A stretch of 64,000 nucleotides of DNA from Chrysogorgia sp. JL179-B06 (GCA_035772405.1 JAYKKM010000143.1:1115501-1179500); one strand, 5' to 3'. Counted from the first letter of the stretch, positions 30,781 to 39,249 are shown. Notes: a model not told the origin generated them from the sequence alone. A program made the numbers and translations.

Positions 30781-33301
30781 GCCTGTCTGCCTGTCTGCCT
30801 GTTAAGTTGCTCTCTTAAAAGCCTGCGTTAATATTTGTGTTTTCAGGACCGTTGGGAGTTTCGTGGTTCATGTTCTGTTCTTGGTAAGAAACGCCAGCCA
30901 CTTCTCTTACCCCGTAGGTCCTGTGTTTCAATATTTTGTCTTCTTACTTTTTGTAGATGAAGACGCTAAGTACATGAGTGGGATATTTGACAGTGTGCCA
31001 GAACAACGAGCTAATGCTTCGATAGAGGTCGAGTGCAGTGACGTGCCACACTTACCAACATATAACTTTCCATTAATAAAAGATGGCGTCGTTGTTGGGT
31101 ACGTACTTCCTTTCATTTTTTGAAATAAGTAGAGTTTTTAGAGATAGATATATGTGTGGTGCATCGTAAATTTTGATCTGCTAAACAGAGAATGTGATCT
31201 ATCAGTGTCATCCTCATAGATAGACGTATACACTTTCATATAGTTTTCTTGTTATTATAACCATCATTACACTCTTGATTATGCTAAGAAAAAATAGAGC
31301 TTTCGTAATCGCTGTTATTATATGGCTGTGCTATTTCCTTTGTTCTGATTGATCGACGCACGGTCCGTAAAATCCATTGTAAAATCCCGTATCCGGACCA
31401 AGGTAACCGGTCCGGGCTCGCGTATTTTTTGTTGTTGTTTTCACCGGTGCGAAGTTCAATTTTTAAATTGATTTTATTATATGGCTGAGCTTGTTTACAG
31501 GTCTGTACGCTGATTGGTTACTGAGAGGTCCGGAAAAAAGCGTATTGCTCTGCCAGCCTATAGCCCGCGACGGCAATAGGCTTTATCCGGATCGGTAAGT
31601 TTTGGCGGGAAAATTTCTGAGTTGATTTGAATGAAAATAAAAGAGAGCTATGCATCTTCATTGAAAATACCAAGCAATAAAATGTGCTGGAACATCATTG
31701 TTGCTTTTCTTTAAAGTTTTCAATCATCTAAAATCACGGAAAATAAATGCTTAACTGATGTAAAATGAAGCGAAACATACTGAAGAAGTTGAAGACGAAA
31801 ACAGCATTAAAACAGAGAAGAAAATTAGCTAAAGCCATATAATAAATACTTTATTAACCTCGTTTGCTCGGTCTGTACTGAAAAGTATTTGCCTTCGGTT
31901 TTATCACACAAACCTCGCTCCTTCGTCGCTCGGTCCGTACGCAAACCTCAGGTAAATACTTTCACATACAGGCCTCACACTCGGTTAATAAGTCTTTATT
32001 ATTTTTGTTCCGAGAACGATTTATATTATGTCAGTTCAAAAATGTGGACCAAGGATGTTTATATAACAAATGCAGTATTACTGAAAATGTAACCCTTTAC
32101 GACATTATGTATCTCTTTTAGCGTGGTAATGCTACAATCATTGACAAAATTAGTTTGAACAAATTTATTGAGGAATATATGTCGTAATAATTGTTCTGGG
32201 AAATTTAATAAATTACTTTAACAGGATACATGTAGGGGGAGGGGGCCAGAAAACCTTTTGTTATACCTTTGTTCCAACAATTTGACAATTATTGTAGTTG
32301 ATGCATGACATGGCTTTTTCAAAGATTAGTAAAGCACGATAGATAGTAAAGCAGATAGTAAAGCGCGTTTTTTAATGCATTCTACGCAGCACTTAGTCAA
32401 TGAGAGAGCATAATGGAAAGCAAAGCAGCATATTCCAAAATTGGTCTAATACAAGTGCAATTAAATTGCACAAGGCCTTCGACAGGTACTTTTGCTCGTT
32501 TCAATTGGCGTAAACAATACATTCTCTTAGATGAAATTTTAATAATACTGTAGTTTCCGCATGACAATTTCATTTTAAATCACAACTGATAATTAGCCCC
32601 AGCACTTTAGCATCCTTACTTGTTTCCATTTCTTTGCCATTTATACCTATTGAGCTACAATTAATTCTGCATGTCTTCGTAAAATATATGCACATGCTTT
32701 TGCATATATCCTCATTAAGCTTAAATTTGAGGTCATCTGCCTGGACCTAGATTTCATCCGCTAGATATTGCACTCCCACTTCCCTTCTCTACCGCCTCTT
32801 CCATTGTTAAATCGTCAACGTAATTCCAAAGATGAACATTGCCAGTATTTAAATAGTTTATCATTAATATAATTATAGTTTATCATTCCTGCAACGCCAG
32901 CAGGAACTTTTGCCCATGACTCGGAGTAGCAGTCGCTGGCCAGCTTTACTTCTTTCTTGGCGGTTTGTTAGTTAGAAAGTAAATTCTCAACCGGTCCTGT
33001 TCTTTTATGTCTATATTTAGTAAAGTTCCATCTTCTTTATAGACGAAAAAACTATGTTATCCTCAAAGATTTACAAGAAGCACTTGGGAAACCCAGAAAT
33101 ACTCTGATAAAGATGCTCAAAAGAACTGAAATTCGAGAAGTTTCGTGGTCGGAGTTTTGCAAAGAAGTGTCGAAAAGTTCTTTTAACAAAGTGTCTGAAT
33201 CCATGGCCTGCAGTATGGAGCAGGAGAATGTTGAACTCTTACCTTTAAACTGGAATCTACGTTCTCTTCTAAAAATCCGATGTAAAAATGTTGCTTTGTA
33301 A
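12451..33301 (+). CDS. BCOR-like transcriptional corepressor (3' part of gene)
   Basis: Exons with matching phases and GT-AG sites: 12451-12509 (tentative), 15293-15344, 15957-16027, 16108-16147, 16748-16864, 17050-17117, 20151-20220, 20293-20468, 23584-23626, 23856-23929, 25746-25909, 28440-28585, 30278-30339, 30847-30883, 30957-31098 and 33043-33301 (TAA). The order of a low-complexity linker, ankyrin repeats and a C-terminal PUFD-like domain is the layout of BCOR/BCORL1, the corepressor that bridges PCGF1 into the PRC1.1 Polycomb complex in the nucleus. The 5' end is not identified; vertebrate BCOR is far longer, so either N-terminal exons lie upstream or the protein is short. Introns are large and full of transposons. 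The gene converges on the calpain gene at 47.6 kb. Family membership rests on domain order and sequence motifs; orthology needs a database search. Confidence 0.85.
12787..14293 (-). pseudogene. CR1/L2-like RT C-terminus, interrupted
   Basis: Two minus-strand pieces belong together. 14102-14293 has [20 protein letters not shown] then [12 protein letters not shown]. 12931-13161 has [14 protein letters not shown] then [20 protein letters not shown], ending FKTFLF. This is the classic RT C-terminal region of CR1/L2-like elements. The 3' end at 12787 has an ATT-rich tail like the one at 7435-7455. An 862-bp element at 13244-14105 interrupts it. Confidence 0.85.
13244..14105. mobile_element. hAT-like non-autonomous element with 7-bp TSD
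   Basis: The termini TTAGCCTACGT and ACGCAGGCTAA are inverted, flanked by GGGGAGA at 13237-13243 and 14106-14112 (possibly an 8-bp TSD with one shift). No transposase frame. Inside, about 13755-13980 is a long hairpin (CTTGCTCCAAGT at one end, ACTTGGAGCAAG at the other, with CGGGTTTG-type repeats between). Confidence 0.75.
14380..14760 (+). pseudogene. CR1/L2-like RT C-terminus and 3' tail
   Basis: The frame 14380-14583 reads [17 protein letters not shown], then [19 protein letters not shown] and VFNRLCDSF, the C-terminal RT segment of another L2-like family. The tail ends in TCTATCTTTTATCTT-like repeats at about 14745-14760. A fragment of the same family lies at 52756-53030. Confidence 0.7.
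14966..15956. other. BCOR-like intron sequence
   Basis: Apart from the 52-bp exon at 15293-15344 I see no gene, repeat family or RNA here. Confidence 0.45.
16165..16715. repeat. Compound tetranucleotide microsatellite
   Basis: (TTTG)n at about 16167-16229, (ATCC)n at about 16282-16332, (TTCC)n to about 16385, degenerate TTCC/TTGC, then (GCTTGCTC)n at about 16590-16710. All of it lies in one BCOR-like intron. The long ORFs on both strands are repeat artefacts. Confidence 0.95.
17219..17563. mobile_element. MITE with GACGATTTCAAGG ends
   Basis: GACGATTTCAAGGTTATTGC at 17219 is inverted as GCAATAACCTTGAAATCGTC at about 17540-17560. No coding capacity. It sits in a BCOR-like intron. Confidence 0.8.
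17564..18149. other. Intron sequence, nothing identified
   Basis: The 77-codon hydrophobic ORF at 17566-17799 has a Phe-rich low-complexity end and no family resemblance. I do not call it a gene. Confidence 0.5.
18150..18560 (+). repeat. Dispersed 420-bp repeat, copy 1
   Basis: This recurs as a diverged direct copy at about 44170-44610. Shared words include ACAAGACACATTATGTTAAT, AAAGCCCAATAAACCG-type sequence, ATCTTGCACGCCC and CGTGTTTTTCGATTGACGAC. Class not identified. Confidence 0.8.
19060..19300 (+). pseudogene. Non-LTR retrotransposon ORF2 linker fragment
   Basis: The frame reads [20 protein letters not shown] then [12 protein letters not shown] and further residues. This resembles the region between endonuclease and RT in cnidarian non-LTR elements (D-C-x-P-x-HTV, then WMTP-x-K). 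It is a short broken fragment. Confidence 0.5.
19388..19537. mobile_element. Foldback element, about 70-bp arms
   Basis: GAATTAATGAAAAATCGCAC through TTCATAATACCAC is mirrored almost perfectly after a short loop around GAGTGCGAAGCACGAGTG. It forms a long hairpin in a BCOR-like intron. Confidence 0.85.
20012..20094. repeat. (TTGAA)n pentanucleotide repeat
   Basis: About 16 units, ending about 56 bp before the exon at 20151. Confidence 0.95.
20549..20990. mobile_element. TTAA-type MITE of the AAAGTGCCTAT family
   Basis: It starts TTAAAGTGCCTATCCGTGG and carries long inverted interior arms (AAATTTCATCTTCATG, CAAAGAAAGTTTGG and their mirrors). The right terminus is eroded. It has the same build as 34648-34960 and 54995-55270. 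Confidence 0.65.
21140..23281 (-). pseudogene. CR1-like non-LTR retrotransposon RT
   Basis: Minus strand, 5' to 3'. 22622-23281 is the RT N-terminal part ([31 protein letters not shown], then [15 protein letters not shown]). 22040-22447 is the palm: [38 protein letters not shown] and FADDTNVF, with the catalytic ADD. 21676-21894 and 21349-21612 are the C-terminal part. The pieces are in different frames, with stops between, so it is dead. The 3' end at about 21140 has a (GATT)n tail, usual for CR1/L2. It lies antisense in a BCOR-like intron. Confidence 0.9.
23584..28585 (+). CDS. BCOR-like gene: ankyrin-repeat exons
   Basis: Four exons. 23584-23626 is a short acidic lead-in. 23856-23929 has [16 protein letters not shown], the first ankyrin helix pair; in BCOR this reads GETLLQRAARLGYE. 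25746-25909 has [20 protein letters not shown] then [17 protein letters not shown], a full repeat. 28440-28585 has [17 protein letters not shown] then [15 protein letters not shown]. Spacing and the TYSGR ending match the BCOR ankyrin block closely. Ankyrin repeats here are thought to serve protein binding. The 23856 exon is joined in phase 0 to 25746 across an intron holding a Penelope-like fragment and a CR1 relic; the CR1 relic ends about 55 bp before the 25746 exon. Confidence 0.85.
24053..24100 (-). ncRNA. Hammerhead-like ribozyme motif, copy A
   Basis: On the minus strand: CTGAAGA (24085-24091), stem II GGTTT/AAACC, GAAA (24062-24065), then ACGT followed by T and a possible stem I strand. 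This fits the type I hammerhead core CUGANGA...GAAA with almost no stem III, a variant known from Penelope-like elements that works as a dimer through the self-complementary ACGU. One extra A sits between the core and stem II. Confidence 0.5.
24521..24567 (+). ncRNA. Hammerhead-like ribozyme motif, copy B
   Basis: Order: ATAAGG (stem I, 5'), CTGAAGA (24527-24533), A, GGTTT-loop-AAACC (stem II), GAAA (24553-24556), CGTT, then CCATTAT (stem I, 3'). Stem I pairs GG/CC, then AATA with TTAT after one bulged A. Cleavage would be expected after CGTT. All pairing was done by eye. Confidence 0.55.
24766..25200. other. Intron with small dispersed repeat and retroelement tail
   Basis: The words GAAATACGTTACGCAACAA and CCCCTGCCC at 24770 recur, diverged, at about 52118 and 54145. 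At 25120-25200 AT-rich sequence ends in an (AAT)n run that looks like a retroelement 3' end. No gene. Confidence 0.45.
25190..25690 (-). pseudogene. CR1/L2-like RT C-terminus
   Basis: The minus-strand frame 25397-25687 reads [40 protein letters not shown], then [11 protein letters not shown] and YGSRLF. This is the standard CR1/L2 C-terminal block. Its upstream side ends about 55 bp before the ankyrin exon at 25746. Confidence 0.85.
25930..27072. other. AT-rich intron with (ATT)n runs
   Basis: No gene. (TTA)n at about 26787-26851 and 26950-26973. The sequence around 26860-26960 recurs at about 27920-28005 (TTATAATTGTATATATAT, AAAGAATTTCAATAAAGTT), a small local repeat. Confidence 0.6.
27073..27462 (-). 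pseudogene. Retrotransposon C-terminus with PD-D/ExK endonuclease-like motif
   Basis: The frame reads [56 protein letters not shown] and [16 protein letters not shown]. This family sits at the C terminus of site-specific-type non-LTR elements (R2/NeSL group) with a restriction-like endonuclease: KPDIVV, then [10 protein letters not shown]. The frame ends at 27073 by stop. It is antisense in a BCOR-like intron. Confidence 0.65.
27602..27660. repeat. (TTA)n microsatellite
   Basis: An uninterrupted run of TTA/ATT triplets. Confidence 0.95.
28195..28422 (+). repeat. Two direct copies of a 68-bp segment near a splice acceptor
   Basis: ATATTTATGTTTGTAAATTT through CTTCACTAACGACATGA occurs at about 28195-28262 and 28355-28422, 160 bp apart. 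The second copy ends 18 bp before the exon at 28440, so the duplication lies within or next to the branch-point/polypyrimidine region. Confidence 0.85.
28670..29528. mobile_element. TTAA-type MITE, AAAGTG(C)TTATGAAACG family
   Basis: Left end TAGTGTTTATGAAACGAAAA, right end TTTTCGTTTCATAAGCACTTTAA, with matching inner arms (TTTAGTTATTTAAA and TTTAAATAACTAAAA-like). The left TTAA is mutated to TTAT. Confidence 0.75.
29525..30117. mobile_element. TTAA-type MITE, AGTGGTACTACGAT family
   Basis: TTAA at 29525-29528 and 30114-30117 with inverted ends AGTGGTACTACGAT and ATCGTAGTACCACT. It shares its left TTAA with the right end of the neighbouring MITE. A 73-codon minus ORF inside has no known family. 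Confidence 0.85.
30278..33301 (+). CDS. BCOR-like gene: acidic linker and PUFD-like C terminus
   Basis: The exon at 30278 ([20 protein letters not shown]), the 37-bp microexon at 30847 ([16 protein letters not shown] has TWDFYGSSV), the exon at 30957 (an acidic start, then [19 protein letters not shown] has LLPCYNIQV) and the terminal exon at 33043 ([20 protein letters not shown], later [16 protein letters not shown]). The terminal exon aligns with the start of the PCGF ubiquitin-like-fold discriminator (PUFD) domain, which binds the RAWUL domain of PCGF1. It ends KCKNVAL-like then TAA at 33299-33301. The 31098/33043 junction splits a Gly codon. Confidence 0.85.
30713..30800. repeat. (CTGT)n microsatellite
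   Basis: About 22 units, about 46 bp before the microexon at 30847. Confidence 0.95.
31099..32289. other. BCOR-like intron, nothing firm
   Basis: TTATTATATGGCTG(A/T)G occurs twice (about 31318 and 31476) among CCGGACC-type words, which suggests a decayed repeat at 31310-31610. No coding segment recognised. Confidence 0.45.
32290..32860 (-). pseudogene. Non-LTR reverse transcriptase relic
   Basis: Minus-strand pieces in shifted frames: WNYVDDLTM (the catalytic YVDD), then [30 protein letters not shown], then [17 protein letters not shown] and [14 protein letters not shown]. This is the order of a widespread cnidarian RT family (YVDD, KTK-x-M, LGV-x-IS, CIRPVLEYA). Broken by frameshifts and stops. 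Confidence 0.7.
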
Positions 33302-33532
33302 CGCAATCTGGCTTCGAGTATTACTTGTATTCATATTCTGCCTGTAGGAATGAGGGAATTCTTTTAAGTGGTCCCTTATACAAGACATTGATCTGGGAAA
33401 GATTTTGTACATAATCGTGAAACAACCAGAATACATTATCCCAACTGTTCTGTTAGACCCTAGTCAATAATGACATTAAACTTTATGTAATGTTCGACAA
33501 AACTGAGAGACGCAAATGAAGAACAGTGTCGA

Positions 33533-33713
<181 letters not shown>

Positions 33714-33884
33714 CAAAGTGAAAAGGTGGTAAACTGCCAAGAATTTAGTGACGAGATACTGACGTTTCGAGCGGAGCCCTTCATCAGAGTAAGACGAAGG
33801 ATGAAGGGCTCCGCTCGAAACGTCAGTATCTCGTCACTAAATTCTTGGCAGTTTACCACCTTTTCACTTTGCTATATATTCAAA
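33714..33884. mobile_element. Palindrome with hammerhead-like cores
   Basis: The arms GCAAAGTGAAAAGGTGGTAA through CTTCATC are mirrored around about 33798. A degenerate copy lies at 62180-62318, and a related core at 53270-53310. Probably Penelope-like terminal repeats, by analogy with 24.0-24.6 kb. Confidence 0.7.
33753..33793 (-). ncRNA. Hammerhead-like ribozyme motif, copy C
   Basis: Minus strand: TTACT, CTGATGA (33781-33787), A, GGGC-TCC-GCTC (stem II with one G-U), GAAA (33765-33768), CGTC, AGTA. Stem I pairs TACT with AGTA. The plus-strand mirror has a damaged core (AGGATGA), so only one orientation could be active. Confidence 0.5.
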
Positions 33885-34647
33885 ACACTGTCTACGCAGC
33901 ACTCTACTTTTTTACTATATATATATATATCGCCTTGCGTGAAACTGACAGTTGCGGCTTTTATCATTTTGAGGTAAGACCACTTTCACTATATATTCGC
34001 TCTACCTTTATGGTATTGAGCACTTTTCAACGTTCCGTGAACAACATCACATTCGTTTTAGTATATATATATATATATATATCGTCATCTACTCCTTAAT
34101 TTAAACTAAAGGAAATCCCTAAAATGAAATGTTTATAAAGCATTAACTATACACAGTGCAGTGTACCATTCTTAGTAGCATACATGTGGAACGTTTCAGC
34201 ACAATCTAGCCGCTATTTCCAGAGATATTCCTCATTTGTGAGTAGATGACGTCATCAGGTATCTCATTTGCAGCTCTTAAAAATTTAAATATCTCTGGAA
34301 CAAGATAAGACATTGACAAAGTAAGACCGCTATTCTTGCTTATTTCAAATGCACTTCTAGATAAAGCCCAAACTGCGATAAATGATTTTTGCATCTTACT
34401 GCCCCTCTAACATTCATTTCCAATAACACAACCTCCACTGACGTCAAACCATGCAGGTCGTATTAGTTCTAATCCAACGTTTGACAACAATAGATCTAAA
34501 GTATCTGAAAGACTGAACACGAGGAAACCTGGGCAGAAATTTCGGCAAACATCGTGGTATCACAACGGAATACCATAAAAAGAGGTACATTATTAGCAAT
34601 GAAACCTCTTGAAAATTTTACTAAATGATCTGAATCGAGCGGGAGGT
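33885..34647. other. Intergenic, nothing identified
   Basis: Short AT runs at about 33916 and 34061. No gene or repeat family recognised. Confidence 0.5.
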
Positions 34648-34960
34648 TTGAAGTATCTGTCTCAAGTTTGGGGATTTTACATATCCGTAATATTTGGATC
34701 TTCCTGAGCAAAATCATAATATATATTGTCAACCGAAAATGTCATCTTCATGACATTTTTCGCTGTCAAAGATGTCACAAGAGGCATTTGTTACTTGCCA
34801 CAAAAATGTCTCTTGTGGCGACATCACATCCGATAACTTTAACTGCAAAAATGTCCATGAAGATTAAATTTTCGGCTGACAAGATATATTATGATTTTGC
34901 TCATGAAGACCCAAATATTACGGATTTGTAAAATCCCCAAACGTGAGATAGGCACTTTAA
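34648..34960. mobile_element. TTAA-type MITE of the AAAGTGCCTAT family
   Basis: Inverted ends GTCTCAAGTTTGGGGATTTT and AAAATCCCCAAACGTGAGAT, with TTAA at 34957-34960 (left side TTGA). The arms run inward past AATATTTGGATCTTCCTGAG. The closest relative is at 54995. Confidence 0.8.
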
Positions 34961-35224
34961 TATCTAATACACCTCTTTTTACGGTATTACTTACGAATAT
35001 AAAACTTTCTGCGTTTTGCTTTTTATAATGTACTCGATTTTTGCGTTCATTTTATGGTTATTCTTAGGGGTTGTCAACAAAGCACTGTAGATTTTTCTGT
35101 TGTACAAATTGAATATAGTTTTCTACTTAGTCGCACCTTAATGTTGAAGAGAAAAACTGCAGTTGTGAACTTTTGTTGACAAGTGATGATCCAGCATTGT
35201 GCCGTAACTTTAGTCTGAATACTC

Positions 35225-35421
35225 CAGAATGTCGATGGTGGAAACATTAAAGGTGCCATCCAGTCAGTTTTTACGAGAAGGAACTTCAGAAGGTCATTAA
35301 ACATAACGACACATGAAATCGAAAAGATTCTTAAGAAACGTGGAAAGGGGAAAATGTAAATTATTTTGTAAAATGGTCAGGTTACCCTAACAAATTTAAT
35401 TCCTGGGTATCTGCATTTTAA
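35225..35421 (+). pseudogene. Polinton integrase C-terminus with chromodomain
   Basis: Three short frames in order: VSFYEKELQKVIKHNDT (from about 35262), then EIEKILKKRGKGK, then NYFVKWSGYPNKFNSWVSAF ending at TAA 35419-35421. The last two form the chromodomain found at the end of Polinton integrases. At least two frameshifts separate the pieces. The catalytic core upstream is not recognisable. Confidence 0.8.
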
Positions 35422-35483
35422 GAAATAAAACATCTTTAAACCATTGACTGTTTTGTGTTTCTTTTATTGTCGTTTTTGCGTTC

Positions 35484-36321
35484 GTGATGAACAGAACACA
35501 TTTGTTTTACCTTACGTTTCCAAGCAATGCGTCCATGTCCACATTTCCCCAGAATTCATCCACGAGTTTCAGGGTGAAATTACCTCAGACTATTGATCTG
35601 AGTGGTAACTGGGAAGTCGAGTTGTATTCGATGACTTACCCTCATACATGGTATAATCTACAGGAAGTAGATAGTCACATATGCTACAGTGATGATGGGT
35701 ATTCATTTTTTACGGCTGTTGCTGACTATGGATATGAAACGAAAGATCTTGTTAACTCTGTAAATGCAACCTTGTCAAAAGAAACAAAGGGAAATGTTTC
35801 AATGTCTTTTGATGAACGGACAGAGAGAGTGACGGTTCACCTAAAACATGGTACCAGTTCGCCATGTCAGAGAAGATGACGGTTTTATTGGGATTTGGAG
35901 GAAAGGAAGTAAAGATTACCAAAAAGACCGTGAGTCCACATGTTGCGGACATCAGTGTCGCGATGAATTCGATTTACTCTTACTGTGATATTGTACAACC
36001 ACAAGTAGTGAGTGATTCGAATGTTAAATTGCTAAGAACTGTCCCTATCGAAGGGAAAATGGGTGAAGTGATTACTAGAACGTACACCAATATGTAGTAT
36101 ATGTACCTGTCCAAAGTAAGTCATTTGAAGACATCGAGATTATTTTAAGAAGTGACACAGGACTTCCTATGTGGAAAGGTGTTAACGACACTTCATTTCA
36201 CTGGACAGCAAAATTCTCCCTACTTTATGTAAAGATGAGTCATTCAGACCGTTACACTCGTTATTATCTGGATCAGCAACAAGGGAATGGGATATCCGTT
36301 TTTATGGGTAGTCCTTGGTAA
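35484..36321 (+). pseudogene. Polinton minor capsid (penton-like) protein
   Basis: 35484-35879 reads HLFYLTFPSNASMSTFPQ, then KLPQTIDLSGNWEVELYSMT and YPHTWYNLQ, the conserved start of the Polinton minor capsid protein. After a shift near 35870 it continues with GFGGKEVKITKKTVSPHVAD and VQPQVVSDSNVKLLRTVP. After a stop/shift at about 36095 it continues as VPVQSKSFEDIEIILRSDTG, and the last frame ends TAA at about 36321. It is assumed to form the capsid vertex, by homology. Not functional as read. Confidence 0.8.
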
Positions 36322-36325
36322 ATTG

Positions 36326-36690
36326 GACATGGACAAGTGGGCTACGGTTTGGGAGGGCTTTTTCGGAGTGTTGCGAGAGTAGTCATGCCTATGGTTAAAA
36401 GTGGGGCAAAGACCTTGGGGAGCATTGCACTTAGTTCGGGTACAAGTTTACTGGGAGATGTCCTTGCTCGTAAAAACGTTAGAAAGGCAGCGAAATCTAG
36501 ATTGACTGAAGCAACAAACGTGGCAAGGCAAAGAGCCATTAACAAACTTCATAGTTTAACTCAAACCGGAAGTGGTAAACGTCAATCTGCTAAACGAAAA
36601 GGTAAAAAGAGAAAGATTTCATCTCCAGCTGTCACATCCAAACGGGCTAAGAAACGGAAAACAACTCGTGTGGAAGACATCTTTGGATAG
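36326..36690 (+). CDS. Polinton pX-like basic core protein
   Basis: About 118 aa, intact. It starts with a Gly-rich amphipathic stretch (YGLGGLFRSVARVVMPMVKS), has an Ala/Lys-rich middle, and ends in a strongly basic tail (KRKGKKRKISSPAV, then KRAKKRK). Similar proteins lie between the minor and major capsid genes in Polintons and adintoviruses and resemble adenovirus core/pVI-type proteins. The likely role is binding packaged DNA or membrane. It is the only structural gene here without an obvious break. Confidence 0.75.
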
Positions 36691-36692
36691 TT

Positions 36693-37903
36693 ATGGATTT
36701 CATACATCCTAAATCGGTAGAATGTACAAAAAGCGAACTTGATCTATTTTCTGTTCCTGTGACACAATTCGGTCTGGAAAAAGGTAGATGGGTGGTGGTT
36801 CTATCTCGTTTCTTTCCCCAGGCACCGAAGACTATGTCGATTTGTCTAAGACAATTCTGGTAGTTCGTGCAAAAGTGACAAAAGCTGATGGAACGAATCT
36901 CGATGCGGATATGAAAGTAGGACCTGTAAACAATTTCATGCATAGCTTGTTTAAACAAGTTGACGTATTTTTGAAAGGAAAGCAAGTCACACAGGCTACT
37001 GGAACCTATGCGTACCGTTCCTACCTTGAAACGCTTTTGAACTATGGACCATCGGCAAAGCAATCGCAACTTACATCAGCCCTTTTTTACAAATATACTG
37101 CTGGCAAAATGGACGTGGCAGACCTGACCCTTGTCGTTGCGGCAGCCAACCAACGACTTAAAAACAGATATGAGTTTAGCAAGGAAAGTGGAATCGTTGA
37201 AGTGACCGGACCTATATTTTGTGATGTGTTTTTCTCTGAGCGACTTTTGCTAAGTTACGTTGAACTGAAAGTCGTTATGAGTCCTAGCACTGATTGATAA
37301 GCTGATTAAGGCTTATCTTAAGTCCGCAAGGTGAAAGTCAACCCTAGTGTGTCTTTGGCTCATGAGGTAGCAAAGAAAAAAGGTCCAGCCATTTATTCAA
37401 TTCGATGTATCGAGTGCAAGAGTTTTGTCATTCCAGCGGGGAACCCTTCCCTAAAGAAAGAGAGTGTTTTCGGTGGGTTTGTACCGAAATAATTTGTCTT
37501 CGGTTTGGTAGAAAGTGTCGCTTTTAATGGACAATTTAAAAAGAATCCGTTCAATTTTCAACATTTTAACATGTCATCTCACCCTTACTGTCAACGATGA
37601 AGCCATACCCTTGAAACCGATCAAAACTATCAGTTTTTCGGGAACTGGAAAAATGTACTACAACACAGGCAATGATATATCGCGAGATGAGTTTTCTAAA
37701 GGATATGCATTGTATGCATTTGATTTAACACCCGATATATATGCAGTTCATCTGATCATTTTAACCGGGTCCAGAGAGGAAACCTGTCACTTGAGATTCA
37801 GTTCTCTACTATATTGCCGGCAGTCGTAAGTCTTGTTTGCTACGGAGAATTTGAAAACCCTGTACGAATTGATTCGAATGTACGAACTGATGAACACAGT
37901 TGA
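36693..37903 (+). pseudogene. Polinton major capsid protein (double jelly-roll)
   Basis: It starts ATG 36693 (FIHPKSVECTKSELDLFSVP). A shift near 36785 leads into the long frame 36788-37297 with SFLSPGTEDYVDLSKTILVV, GPVNNFMHSLFKQVDVFLKG and LLNYGPSAKQSQLTSALF, hallmarks of the Polinton MCP. Stops follow, then VRKVKVNPSVSLAHEVA, ECKSFVIPAGN, NPFNFQHFN, FSGTGKMYYNTGNDIS and YALYAFDLTPD, and finally YGEFENPVRID ending TGA at 37901. At least three breaks. The order of segments is preserved along the whole gene. Confidence 0.88.
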
Positions 37904-38416
37904 CAGTGGGATAAAATCCGACCCTATCACACGTAAAAAGTTTTGTGGTGTCTTCAGTCCCGTCAGATCAACTGCATGCCTAAAGAGATAGACAGATTTC
38001 CATGTGGCTTCGTGGCGAATACAGATCGAAGTAACAAACCTGGAACACATTGGATTGCCTTTTACTTCCAATCAGAGCATAAAGGAGAATTTTTTGACAG
38101 TTATGGGAATCCGCCTGATTATTACGATGAAACATTTAAAGAATATTTAGATAATCGTTGTGATGAATGGTATTTTAACGATCGAGAATTGCAAAGTATT
38201 TGGACTGATGTATGTGGACAATACTGTTTATTTTACCTAAGTCATATTGCACGGGGTCACAGTTTAAGTACTATTGTGCATATGTTTGATAACAATAAGA
38301 TATCAAACGATGCTAAATTGTTTAGATTTGTCAATAAACATTTTTATATGTCAACAAAAATTCCCGGTGAGAATCAGTCTAGTAAAAAGTTAGTTGAGGG
38401 TTTAAGAAAACATTAA
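37889..38416 (+). pseudogene. Adenain-like cysteine protease (Polinton)
   Basis: The start MNTVDSGIKSDPITRKKF at 37889 stops after about 33 codons. A shift near 37965 leads into the frame ending 38416. That frame has GTHWIAF (catalytic His), FFDSYG (Asp) and DVCGQYCLFY (Gln and Cys), the ordered catalytic set of adenovirus-type C5/Ulp1-like maturation proteases, and GFVANTD upstream. The catalytic domain is complete; only the N-terminal frame is broken. In the family it cleaves capsid and core proteins. Confidence 0.88.
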
Positions 38417-38581
38417 TATCTTGTAACACTTTTTAATATTTTAGAATAAAATTACTTTTTGTTGAATAATGTTTTGAATTTTATTCTTTGTCTCTTGGTT
38501 AAAAATAAAATTAGCTACCCACATTATGCCCCGTAAAATTATAACTGAAGACTAACAACTGGGTAATTTGAAAACAATTTA

Positions 38582-39225
38582 TTAGTAATTGTAACCATTT
38601 GCATAAAGACTAATAGCGATACCAACGCGGTTTTGGCACCGATTTAGCTTCAATTGTTTTGCCGTGCGTCTGTTTCTTTGGTGGCGTTGACGAATACCTA
38701 GAAAAAATCCCGTGTAATTCCTGGCGTTGCTGTCTTGTTTAAATAATTTCCTTGTCTTCTGATGAAGATTCAATTTGTCCTTGCTTCCATCGTTCCTCAT
38801 TTCTTAAAACTCGAAAGAATTCCTTTGAACCAGCAGGGTTGAAACTCTTCCTGCCTCTTACAGCATCACTTAGTAGATCTGAAATATTTGACCCTCGGAA
38901 ATCCTTGCCATCTAACTTTACTTGACCGGTTTCATCCCAAGAAATTACGTTAGGATAAGCTTTTAATCTGTTCAAAATGGCCACGGCTCGTTCACGCATA
39001 GTTTTAGGTATAGAATCAACAATAACCGATTTGCTTTATGTTTCTTTTGACGTTCCTTCTTTTTCTTCATCCGGTTTGTTAGAATCAGGGGATGTGTTAT
39101 TAACATTAATGGTAGGGAAGGGTAATCCGATTAGTTATGATAATATTTCGCTAAATGGAAACATTTTGGATCTTGTCCCTGAGCACAAAATTATTGGCCT
39201 CATTGTTAGGCAAGGTTAAAAATGG
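38582..39225 (-). pseudogene. Conserved Polinton ORF of unknown function
   Basis: The minus strand reads IVDSIPKTMRERAVAILNRL, then KAYPNVISWDETGQVKLDG, SNISDLLSDAVRGRKSFNPA and GSKEFFRVL. I recognise this as a protein that recurs in animal Polintons opposite the capsid genes. Between FFRVL and RNEERWKQ about 10 residues seem to be missing. A stop interrupts the N-terminal part (near 39040) and the C-terminal frame shifts near 38740. Confidence 0.6.
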
Positions 39226-39249
39226 AACTCTGTACATGTTAATCATATA

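Noticed and set aside
33726..33977. Plus and minus ORFs sharing the peptide [17 protein letters not shown]
   Set aside because: Identical peptides on both strands arise from the palindrome, not from a gene.
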